Below are positions 1 to 6,576 of a stretch of DNA of 9,714 nucleotides, piece by piece. The notes beneath the pieces were generated by a model. The model had not been told where the DNA came from, did not search any database, and worked only from the letters and a program-made list of their open reading frames with translations. Numbering within the stretch: position 1 is the first letter of the stretch; every line of letters begins with the position of its first letter. The translations under genes and the position numbers were made by a program. The stretch comes from a bacterium (GTDB lineage Bacteria > UBA9089 > UBA9088): NCBI GenBank assembly GCA_003498085.1, contig DNCM01000037.1, positions 1-9,714 of the forward strand, written 5' to 3'.

Positions 1-138
1 AGATTTTGTTAGGCGAAAAGGAGTGCGTTTGCGACCAAGTGGGAGCAATGCCGAAGCGTAGCGAAGGCAAGCACGCGAGCTTTGAGCCTTAGAAAATCCG
101 AAGTTCAAGTCCCGTCGCCGGTATATAAAGATAAGTCT
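1..138. other. GC-rich possibly structured island upstream of hisS, tRNA-like 3' end
   Basis: This leader differs from the rest of the window: about 57 of the 100 bases at 21-120 are G or C, while the genes are AT-rich. Short inverted repeats are visible, tgcc at 49-52 with ggca at 66-69, and aagc at 69-72 with gctt at 79-82. The stretch gttcaagtc at 103-111, followed by cccgtcgccggta, resembles a tRNA T-loop plus the 3' half of an acceptor stem and a discriminator A. Read as a tRNA, the T-stem does not pair beyond G103-C111, and no matching 5' acceptor strand exists in the window. The segment gatttt at 2-7 could pair with aaaatc at 93-98, as an anticodon stem interrupted by an insert would. 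It could be the 3' part of an interrupted or decayed tRNA, or an unrelated repeat. No T-box motif for hisS was found. Confidence 0.35.
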
Positions 139-1548
139 TTGGGAATAGTTGAACCAAAAATTTTAAGAGGGTTTAGAGACTTACTTCCAACAGATATGAT
201 TGCTTTGGAAAAAATTATCTCGGTTATTAAAGATGTTTGTGAATCATATGGCTTTATTCCTACTTCTACTCCTGCCATTGAATACAAAAACATTCTTTTG
301 GCATATGGAGAAGAAACTTCAAAAGAGGTTTATTTTTTTGAAGAACCAGATGGAAATATGGTTGGTTTAAGATACGACCTAACTGTTCCTTTGTCCCGAG
401 TCATAGCCCAGTACAAGAATCTTCCAAAACCATTCAAAAGATACCAGGTTAGTACTGTCTGGAGATATGATAAGCCTAATCCTGGGAGGTTTCGAGAATT
501 TATCCAATTCGATATCGACGCGGTAGGAACAAGCTCAATATCTGCTGATAGTGAGATTATTCTTGCAATTTATGATTGTCTTGAAAGGCTTGGCCCTTCA
601 TTTATAATAAGACTTAACAACAGAAAAATTCTAAATAGCCTTATCGTCTTTGCAGGGATTGAACCAAATATGGCACGCTCTGTCTTTAGGGTTATAGATA
701 AGTTAGAAAAACAGGGAATTGAAGTCGTTAAGCAAGAATTGGGCCCGGGAAGGGTAGATATATCTGGAGATAAAATTAAGGGGCTCGGACTTAATGAAGT
801 CCAGATTAAAAAAATTGAAGAATTCCTTTCTTTGCCGAAGAATACTTGCAGTGAGGCCATAGATTCACTAAAGGAGCTTTTTAAAAGTGTAAAAGGTGCT
901 GAAGAAGGGATTGATGAGATAAAAGAAATTCACGATCATCTTGATTGTCTGTCCATTCCGGATGGCAAGATAATTATCGATTTTAGTATTGCAAGGGGGC
1001 TTGACTATTATACAGGCCCTGTGTTTGAAGTAGTTTTGACCGATGCAAAAGAATATGGCAGTGTAGTGGGTGGAGGAAGATTTGATGAACTTATCGGATA
1101 TTTCACAGGAGAAAATACACCGGCAACAGGCGCCTCAGTTGGCATTGACCGTCTTTTGGAGGCACTAAAAAAGCTAAAATTAGTAAAAACCAAACCTTCA
1201 ACCGCCGATGTTATCATAACTATTATGGTAAAGGACAAACTGGGAGAATACCAGAAGATTGCTAAAAAGATAAGGGATGCTGGTATAAAAACAGAGCTTT
1301 ATGTAGGAGAAAAAACAAGTATAAAGGAACAGCTTAAGTATGCAGATAAACAGGATATCCCTGTTGCTGTCATTGTTGGAGAAGACGAGTTTACAAGAAA
1401 CGAGGCTTCGATAAAAGACCTTAGGGTGATAAAAAAACAGAAGATAGAAATTGGTGAAAGGGAAGCATACCTAAAAGAAAGAATAGGTCAAAAAAAGGTT
1501 CCTATGGGAAATCTTGTAGAAGAGATAAAACTTATGTTGAAAAAATGA
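139..1548 (+). CDS. hisS: Histidyl-tRNA synthetase (HisRS, class II)
   Basis: Charges tRNA-His with histidine using ATP, in the cytosol. Class II motifs are all present (469-residue numbering): the motif 1 region ILRGFRDLLP near residue 8, LRYDLTVP at 77, motif 2 VWRYDKPNPGRFREF at 107, the histidine-specific RGLDYYTGPVFE at 286, and motif 3 GASVGIDRLLEAL at 331. A complete C-terminal anticodon-binding domain follows (about 355-440). With active-site motifs and that domain both present, this is a true synthetase and not the regulatory paralogue HisZ. LRYDLT, rather than LRPEGT, marks the sequence type found in eukaryotes and some bacteria. The frame stays open back to a TTG at 82, but that would translate the tRNA-like island. 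I prefer the TTG at 139, eight residues before the conserved LRGFRDLLP. The next ATG (196) would cut this motif off, and neither TTG has a clear Shine-Dalgarno. The stop overlaps hisG by 4 nt. Confidence 0.95.
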   Translation: MGIVEPKILRGFRDLLPTDMIALEKIISVIKDVCESYGFIPTSTPAIEYKNILLAYGEETSKEVYFFEEPDGNMVGLRYDLTVPLSRVIAQYKNLPKPFKRYQVSTVWRYDKPNPGRFREFIQFDIDAVGTSSISADSEIILAIYDCLERLGPSFIIRLNNRKILNSLIVFAGIEPNMARSVFRVIDKLEKQGIEVVKQELGPGRVDISGDKIKGLGLNEVQIKKIEEFLSLPKNTCSEAIDSLKELFKSVKGAEEGIDEIKEIHDHLDCLSIPDGKIIIDFSIARGLDYYTGPVFEVVLTDAKEYGSVVGGGRFDELIGYFTGENTPATGASVGIDRLLEALKKLKLVKTKPSTADVIITIMVKDKLGEYQKIAKKIRDAGIKTELYVGEKTSIKEQLKYADKQDIPVAVIVGEDEFTRNEASIKDLRVIKKQKIEIGEREAYLKERIGQKKVPMGNLVEEIKLMLKK

Positions 1549-2426
1549 TTGAAGAGAAAAAACTTAAGCTTGGAATACCAAAAGGAAGCTTGGAAGAAAA
1601 GACGATTGAGCTTTTTGGAAAAGCTGGGTATAAGATAATAAGGTCTTCTCGCTCATACTTTCCAAAGATTGACGACCCTGAAATAGATGTAATGTTAGTA
1701 AGACCTCAAGAAATACCGAGGTATGTCTGTGATGGAATACTTGATACTGGAATTTGTGGAAAGGATTGGGTTATCGAAAATAAAGTGGATGTTTTTGAGG
1801 TTTGTGGGCTTTCATATTCCAAAGATACAAATCTTCCTGCTAGATGGGTTCTCGCTGTCCCAGAAGACTCTCCAATAAAAGAACCAAAAGGCCTAAACAA
1901 CAAGACTATTGCAACAGAATTGGTTCAGGTTACAAAGGATTATCTGAAAAATAAAGGTATTTCTGCTAATGTTGAATTCTCTTGGGGAGCAACAGAGGCA
2001 AAACCACCCCTTCTTTGTGATGCCATCGTTGAACTGGTGGAAACAGGAACAACCCTTTTTGCACATAAGCTAAAGATCATCGATACTGTCCTTGTATCAA
2101 TGACTGTCCTGATTGCAAATAAAGATGCAATGAATAATGAATGGAAAAAGGGGGAAATAGAAAAGATCGCTATTCTTTTAAAAGGGGCATTAGAGTCTTA
2201 TAAAAAAGTTGGCTTAAAGATGAATCTTAGAAAAGAAAACCTCGATAAGATTATAAAAATCGTTCCTGCTTTAAGAAAGCCAACTATTTCCTATTTAACG
2301 GATGAGGATTGGTTAGCTCTTGAAACAGTCGTTGATGAAGAGATTGTAAGAAAGATAATTCCAGAACTTAAAAGAAATGGAGTAGAGGGAATTGTGGAAT
2401 ATCCATTGAACAAGATAGTGTATTGA
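1545..2426 (+). CDS. hisG: ATP phosphoribosyltransferase, long form
   Basis: Catalyses the first, committed step of histidine synthesis, joining ATP and PRPP to give phosphoribosyl-ATP. The N-terminal LGIPKGSL (9-16), the block FSWGATEAKPP (145-155) and the PRPP-binding loop VETGTTL (165-171) are family signatures. Residues 223-293 match the extra C-terminal ACT-like regulatory domain (NLRKENLDKI, PALRKPTISYL, GVEGIVEYPLNKI), through which histidine inhibits the hexameric long-form enzyme. At 293 residues it has the long-form length, so it should not need HisZ. The ATG overlaps the hisS stop (ATGA), and the stop directly abuts proB. No other his biosynthesis gene lies in the window, so the pathway is probably dispersed. 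Confidence 0.95.
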   Translation: MIEEKKLKLGIPKGSLEEKTIELFGKAGYKIIRSSRSYFPKIDDPEIDVMLVRPQEIPRYVCDGILDTGICGKDWVIENKVDVFEVCGLSYSKDTNLPARWVLAVPEDSPIKEPKGLNNKTIATELVQVTKDYLKNKGISANVEFSWGATEAKPPLLCDAIVELVETGTTLFAHKLKIIDTVLVSMTVLIANKDAMNNEWKKGEIEKIAILLKGALESYKKVGLKMNLRKENLDKIIKIVPALRKPTISYLTDEDWLALETVVDEEIVRKIIPELKRNGVEGIVEYPLNKIVY

Positions 2427-3203
2427 ATGAAATACAAAAAAATCGTTATAAAGATTGGAACATCAGTACTTACCGATGATACCGGCAGGTTCAATACAAT
2501 CTTTCTTTCAGCCATTGTAGATGACATTGCAGAGATAAGGAAAAATGGGGTTGAAATTGTTGTTGTCTCATCTGGTGCTATTGGTTGTGGAATGGATGTT
2601 CTTTCCCTTAATACCTATCCAAGTTCTATTTATGAAAGGCAGGCAGTATCTTCAATTGGCCAGCCTTTATTGATAGATATTTACAGGAATCTATTCTCAA
2701 AGCACAATATTAAAGTTTCACAAATCCTTCTTACTCATAGAGAAATTCATGATAAGCAGTCACATCTCAATATCCTTCATACATTCCAACTTCTTTTTAA
2801 GCTTTCCGTGATCCCTATCGTCAACGAGAATGACAGTGTAGGGACAGAGGAGCTTAGGGTTGGCGATAACGATATATTATCTAGTTATGTTGCTATTCTT
2901 CTTAATGCAAACTGCTTAATTCTCTTGACAGACAAGGATGGAGTTTATAAACTTAATAAAAATAATGAGCTTGAAAGTGTAATACCGGTTATAAGAGAAG
3001 TAACAAGTGAAATTGAAAAATATGTCAAAAAACAAAAAACAAAGGCAACGATAGGTGGAATGAAAACAAAACTTTCTGCCTGTAAAATTGCAATGGAACA
3101 TGGAATTCCAGCAATCATCGTAAATGGAAAGAAAAATAATGTCCTCCCTAGGATTATGGAAGGAAAACGGGAGGGAAGTTTGTTTTTACCAAAGAAAAAA
3201 TGA
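2427..3203 (+). CDS. proB: Glutamate 5-kinase, catalytic domain only
   Basis: Phosphorylates glutamate to glutamyl 5-phosphate, the first step of proline synthesis. It is a single amino-acid-kinase fold: IKIGTSVL (8-15) starts the nucleotide-binding sheet, VVSSGAIGCG is at 46-55, IVNENDSV at 131-138, VGDND at 145-149, LLTDKDGVY at 166-174 and the phosphate-binding IGGMKTKLSA at 209-218. These mark G5K rather than aspartokinase or acetylglutamate kinase. At 258 residues it lacks the roughly 100-residue C-terminal PUA domain of the E. coli type, a common shorter form. Some positions depart from consensus, e.g. ATIGGM where GTGGM is usual, so feedback properties cannot be predicted. The ATG follows the hisG stop with no spacing, and its own stop overlaps the next start (ATGA). 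The partner proA is not in the window. Confidence 0.93.
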   Translation: MKYKKIVIKIGTSVLTDDTGRFNTIFLSAIVDDIAEIRKNGVEIVVVSSGAIGCGMDVLSLNTYPSSIYERQAVSSIGQPLLIDIYRNLFSKHNIKVSQILLTHREIHDKQSHLNILHTFQLLFKLSVIPIVNENDSVGTEELRVGDNDILSSYVAILLNANCLILLTDKDGVYKLNKNNELESVIPVIREVTSEIEKYVKKQKTKATIGGMKTKLSACKIAMEHGIPAIIVNGKKNNVLPRIMEGKREGSLFLPKKK

Positions 3204-4345
3204 GGGCAATGATCCTGGCTGCAGGTTTAGGAACAAGATTATATCCTATTACAAAAAAGACACCGAAATGTATGCTTCCGGTAGTCAATAAGCCTGTTAT
3301 CGAAAGGGCTATTGAAAATTTAAAAAATCATCATATAAATGATGTTATCATAAATATCCACCAAAGCGAAAGTGGCTTACAGACAGAGGAATATTTAGGA
3401 ACTGGGAGTAAATTTGGAATAAATATTGCCTATTCTGAAGAAGAAACACTTTTGGGAACAGCTGGTGGTGTAAAGAAAGCTTCGTGGTTCTTTGACCCAG
3501 AGACAACTATTATTTTAAGTGGAGATGGTGTTTTTAATCTTAATATTACCGAATTTGTTGAGGTACATCATGAAAGAAGAGGCCTTGCAACAATAAACCT
3601 CTCTTATATTTATGACACATCCCAATACGGTGTCGTTGTTGTTGACGATAATTGGAGGATAAAACGCTTTCAAGAAAAACCAAAACCAGGAGAGGCGCAA
3701 AGCAATCTTGTAAATACTGGGATATATGCCTTCGAAAGAAAAATATTTGACCTTATTCCAGATGGTGAATATGACTTTGGAAAGGAGCTCTTCCCAAGAC
3801 TACTTAAAGAAAATATTCCTTTTTATGGATACTACTCAGAGATGTATTGGAATGATATAGGAACAATTGATGTTTTTCGCCAGGTTCATATGGATATCCT
3901 TATGAAAAAGGTAAATCTTCCTATTCCGGGAAAGGAAACAAGACCAGGAATAAATGTCGGAATAAACACTTATATAGATGAAGATGCAGAACTTATTCCT
4001 CCTGTTGCCATTGGAAATAATGTTATAATAGAAAGATACGCGAGACTAAAAGGCCCACTTTCTATTGCCGATTCCTGTAGAATTGAGGAAAATGTCTATA
4101 TTGAAAAGAGCATTGTTCTTCCAGGGGTTTTTATTGGAAAGGGTTCAGAAATAAAAAATGCAGTTATTGGAGGAGGAGCAAGGATATTACAAGGTGTAAC
4201 CCTCACAGACAATAATATAATAGGGCCATCTTCCATCATTGGTGAATATTCTACCCTTGCAGGAGGGATAAAGATAGATGCGGATGTGGATGTTCCTGGA
4301 AAATCGGAATTAAGAAAGGATGTAATGATGGAAGAAAATGGATGA
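3200..4345 (+). CDS. Sugar-1-phosphate nucleotidyltransferase, mannose-1-phosphate guanylyltransferase-like
   Basis: Predicted to transfer NMP from an NTP to a sugar 1-phosphate, making an activated sugar for surface polysaccharide or glycosylation. Residues 1-235 form the Rossmann-like transferase domain: signature LAAGLGTRLYP (6-16), TPKCMLPV (21-28), GTAGG (86-90), metal and nucleotide region LSGDG (106-110), FQEKP (157-161), VNTGIYAF (171-178) and YWNDIGT (216-222). Residues 250-370 show the hexapeptide pattern of a left-handed beta-helix (IGNNVII, IEENVYI, IGKGSEI, IGEYSTL). The layout resembles the front part of bacterial fusion proteins in which this module precedes a phosphomannomutase domain. 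Here it stops just where that domain would begin. The sugar and base are inferred from resemblance only; glucose-1-phosphate transfer is possible. It overlaps proB by 4 nt and the S1 gene by 8 nt. Confidence 0.88.
   Translation: MRAMILAAGLGTRLYPITKKTPKCMLPVVNKPVIERAIENLKNHHINDVIINIHQSESGLQTEEYLGTGSKFGINIAYSEEETLLGTAGGVKKASWFFDPETTIILSGDGVFNLNITEFVEVHHERRGLATINLSYIYDTSQYGVVVVDDNWRIKRFQEKPKPGEAQSNLVNTGIYAFERKIFDLIPDGEYDFGKELFPRLLKENIPFYGYYSEMYWNDIGTIDVFRQVHMDILMKKVNLPIPGKETRPGINVGINTYIDEDAELIPPVAIGNNVIIERYARLKGPLSIADSCRIEENVYIEKSIVLPGVFIGKGSEIKNAVIGGGARILQGVTLTDNNIIGPSSIIGEYSTLAGGIKIDADVDVPGKSELRKDVMMEENG
4330..4334 (+). promoter_or_regulatory. Ribosome binding site of the S1-domain gene, inside the upstream gene
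   Basis: The sequence ggaag lies three bases before the ATG at 4338, within the last codons of the nucleotidyltransferase gene. It supports this start although the genes overlap by 8 nt, and suggests coupled translation. Confidence 0.4.
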
Positions 4346-4715
4346 GCTGATTGGCAAAGTTGTAGAAGGCAAGGTTATCAGGCTTACAGAATTCGGGGCA
4401 TTTATCTGGCTTTCTTGTGGAAAAAAGGGGCTCATTCATATCTCTCAGATTAGCAATTCATTTGTAAAAGATGTATCAGAGTATCTTAATGTTAATGATA
4501 CTGTTAAGGCGAGAGTTATATCAAAAAATAAAAATGGAGACCTAAATCTCTCAATAAAAGATGTAGACAATGAAGATCCTGTAAATACGCGGCAAACAAA
4601 ATATGACGGTGGATTTGAAAAAAAGCTTGCTTTGTTTTTAAAAGAAAGTGGGGAGATCCTTTCTGACCTTAAAAAGAATATAGAAGCAAAAAGGGGAGAG
4701 AAAAGAAAAAGATAG
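4338..4715 (+). CDS. yabR: S1 RNA-binding domain protein, YabR-like
   Basis: A small protein of 125 residues with one S1 (OB-fold) RNA-binding domain at about 1-75: VVEGKVIRLTEFGAFIWL, GLIHISQIS, FVKDVSEYLNVNDTVKARVI and LNLSIKD are the standard S1 strands. The tail FEKKLALFLKESGEILSDL followed by KKNIEAKRGEKRKR closely resembles, from memory, the C-terminus of Bacillus YabR and clostridial relatives. It is therefore placed in that subgroup rather than with PNPase or ribosomal protein S1 fragments. It probably binds RNA or ribosomes as a post-transcriptional regulator, but its targets are unknown. The very basic end could add non-specific RNA affinity. It is the last gene of the plus-strand run and ends 20 bp before the convergent ribF stop. 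In Firmicutes yabR usually sits near divIC and tilS, so this context is different. Confidence 0.85.
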   Translation: MDELIGKVVEGKVIRLTEFGAFIWLSCGKKGLIHISQISNSFVKDVSEYLNVNDTVKARVISKNKNGDLNLSIKDVDNEDPVNTRQTKYDGGFEKKLALFLKESGEILSDLKKNIEAKRGEKRKR

Positions 4716-4735
4716 TTAATGTTTTAGTATGCAAT

Positions 4736-5662
4736 TTATCCAGCTTGTTTAAGTAATGTAAAAAGTGTTTTGCATTTTTCTTTATCCTTCTTAAGTTGGA
4801 GGATAAGCTCATCGTTACTATTAAATTTCATCTCATTCCTTATCCAGAAATGGAAAAATACCGTAATTTCTTTGTTATAAAGATACCCATCAAAATCAAA
4901 GATATGAACCTCAAGAAAGGTATCATTCCCATCAAATGTTGGCCTCTTTCCAATGTTTGCCATTCCATAAAAAATACCTCTATCTATCTTTAAAGAGACA
5001 AAATATACGCCATTCTTCGGACAGAACAAATCTTTATCCCATAAAACATTTGCAGTTGGAAAACCAAGTTTTTCTCCACGGCCTACTGATCTTGTGACAA
5101 TTCCAGATACGCTGTATGGTCTTCCTAAAAAATAACTCGCTGTCTCTACTTCTCCTTGGGATAATGACTCCTTTATCCTTGACGAACTTATCTTTTTGCC
5201 ACCAAAAGAAACATCGGGGATAAAAAGGCAAGAAAAACTTTTTTCTTTTGACAGTTTTTTCAAAACCTCGGCATTTCCTTCCCTATTCCTCCCAAATGAG
5301 TGGTCATGTCCCACAAAAATCTCCTGCATCTTAAGCCTATCGACTAAGAACTCAATGTATTCACCAGAAGACATTCTGTACAATTTATAAAAATCTGCCC
5401 TCACAAGAATCTTTACACCTAATTCCTCAAATATTCTTTCTTGTTCCCTTTCAGAGATTATATATTGAGTAGTCTCATTTAGAGCGATAGAGCCTGGATG
5501 GGGATAGAATGTTAGAATAAGAGAATCACAACCTTTCTTATTAGCAGAACGAACGAGCTCCTTTATCAAATATTGATGACCAACATGGATTCCATCAAAT
5601 ATACCCGCCGTAACACAGGTTGGATGTGAAAGACTTGGAATATCTCCCTTATAAAAGATCAT
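4736..5662 (-). CDS. ribF: Bifunctional riboflavin kinase / FAD synthetase
   Basis: Converts riboflavin to FMN and then to FAD in the cytosol. The N-terminal nucleotidyltransferase (FAD synthetase) half has FDGIHVGHQ (22-30, carrying the HxGH motif), TFYPHP (51-56), GHDHSFGRNREG (118-129) and ISSSRIKESL (158-167). The C-terminal riboflavin kinase half (about 180-305) has GRPYSVSG, GEKLGFPTANV (196-206), PKNGVYFVSL, GMANIGKRPTF (233-243) and LEVHIFDFDGYLY (250-262), which holds the conserved catalytic Glu. The length, 308 residues, is normal for bacterial RibF. I chose the ATG at 5662 rather than the TTG at 5674, because homologues start close to this point; neither has a strong Shine-Dalgarno. 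It overlaps the truB stop by 14 nt, a common pairing. rpsO, often downstream, is absent. Confidence 0.95.
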   Translation of the reverse strand: MIFYKGDIPSLSHPTCVTAGIFDGIHVGHQYLIKELVRSANKKGCDSLILTFYPHPGSIALNETTQYIISEREQERIFEELGVKILVRADFYKLYRMSSGEYIEFLVDRLKMQEIFVGHDHSFGRNREGNAEVLKKLSKEKSFSCLFIPDVSFGGKKISSSRIKESLSQGEVETASYFLGRPYSVSGIVTRSVGRGEKLGFPTANVLWDKDLFCPKNGVYFVSLKIDRGIFYGMANIGKRPTFDGNDTFLEVHIFDFDGYLYNKEITVFFHFWIRNEMKFNSNDELILQLKKDKEKCKTLFTLLKQAG

Positions 5663-6530
5663 CCTGGATTGCAATAATTTTTATAGGGCTTAGGAAACAT
5701 CTTTCTATCTTTCCTATACCGAGGAAAATCCCATCCTTTGTTTCCATTTTGACAAATCCATCTTTTCCCTCAAACCTAAATGACTGTCTATAAAAAACCT
5801 TTATTGGATCTCCAATAACTGCAGATTCCATAAAATAAAGGGCATCTTGTATTGGGATAATAAAGCTCTCTATCTCCTTTTTTTCTTTACTTTTAAGCTC
5901 ATCTAATGTCTTTGCATCTTTAAGTAAGAACTTCCCAATCTTAACCCTCCTCAAACTGCTCATTACACCACCAACACCCAAAACCTCTCCCATATCAGAA
6001 AAAAGTGTTCTAATGTATGTTCCACCAGAACACCGAATCCTAAACTCTGCTTCGGGATTTTCTCCTTCCTCAAAAGAGATGAGATCCATCTCATAGATTT
6101 TTATCTTCCTTTTCCTTCGCTCAACAACAATACCTTTCCTTGCAAGATCATAAAGCCTTTTTCCTTGATGATGGACTGCAGAAACCATTGGTGGAGTCTG
6201 CTCTATTTCTCCAATAAAATTTTGGATCTCTTTTTCTATACCATCCTTTGTAAGAAACAAAGCATCTCCTTTTTTCTCTATTTTACCCCAGATATCCTGT
6301 GTATCCGTCTCTATGCCAAACCTTGCTTTTGCAATGTATTCTTTATCTACTTCATAAAAGTATGATGCTATCTTCGTTGCTTTTCCTATGAAAAGACAGA
6401 GGAGACCTGTTGCATTTGGGTCAAGGGTCCCTCCATGACCTACTTTCTCTTTTAAAAGCCTCTTTACACGGAGAACAACCCCGGACGATGTAATCCCGGA
6501 AGGTTTGTCTATCAACAATAATCCGTCCAT
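5649..6530 (-). CDS. truB: tRNA pseudouridine-55 synthase
   Basis: Isomerises uridine 55 in the T-loop of tRNAs to pseudouridine. Family blocks are clear: LIDKPSGITS (6-15), GHGGTLDPNATG (31-42) with the catalytic Asp at about 37, KEYIAKARFGIETDTQD (63-79), PPMVSAVHHQGKRLYDLAR (113-131) and CSGGTYIRTL (167-176), then SSLRRVKIGKF (191-201). Residues from about 225 to the end form the smaller C-terminal RNA-binding (PUA-like) region, more diverged than the core. Length 293 is typical. The start is an ATG after a very AT-rich 46-bp gap with no visible Shine-Dalgarno. In many bacteria truB follows rbfA; here an envelope protein gene lies upstream instead, so the translation operon has been rearranged or was never assembled. 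Confidence 0.95.
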   Translation of the reverse strand: MDGLLLIDKPSGITSSGVVLRVKRLLKEKVGHGGTLDPNATGLLCLFIGKATKIASYFYEVDKEYIAKARFGIETDTQDIWGKIEKKGDALFLTKDGIEKEIQNFIGEIEQTPPMVSAVHHQGKRLYDLARKGIVVERRKRKIKIYEMDLISFEEGENPEAEFRIRCSGGTYIRTLFSDMGEVLGVGGVMSSLRRVKIGKFLLKDAKTLDELKSKEKKEIESFIIPIQDALYFMESAVIGDPIKVFYRQSFRFEGKDGFVKMETKDGIFLGIGKIERCFLSPIKIIAIQDDLL

Positions 6531-6544
6531 AAATATATCAATAT

Positions 6545-6574
6545 AATATAATCACATTAACAAGCTTTAGGCAA
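6545..6574 (-). promoter_or_regulatory. Possible sigma-70-type promoter before truB
   Basis: In the 46-bp gap between the barrel gene and truB, the minus strand reads TTGCCT (6574-6569), an 18-bp spacer, then TATATT (6550-6545), 14 bases before the truB ATG. The -10 matches consensus at five of six positions and the -35 at four. AT-rich DNA gives such matches by chance. If it is used, the transcript would have a very short leader, consistent with the lack of a Shine-Dalgarno. Confidence 0.22.
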
Positions 6575-6576
6575 GT

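Noticed and set aside
82..138. N-terminal extension of HisRS from the TTG at 82
   Set aside because: The 19 extra residues come from the GC-rich tRNA-like island, and HisRS proteins normally begin shortly before the LRGFRDLLP motif.
1..138. T-box riboswitch controlling hisS
   Set aside because: No T-box consensus or terminator/antiterminator pair was found in the visible leader.
5301..5340. GHDHSFG in RibF as an active-site change
   Set aside because: His in this position occurs in many bacterial RibF proteins (YDHxFG-type), so it is not an anomaly.
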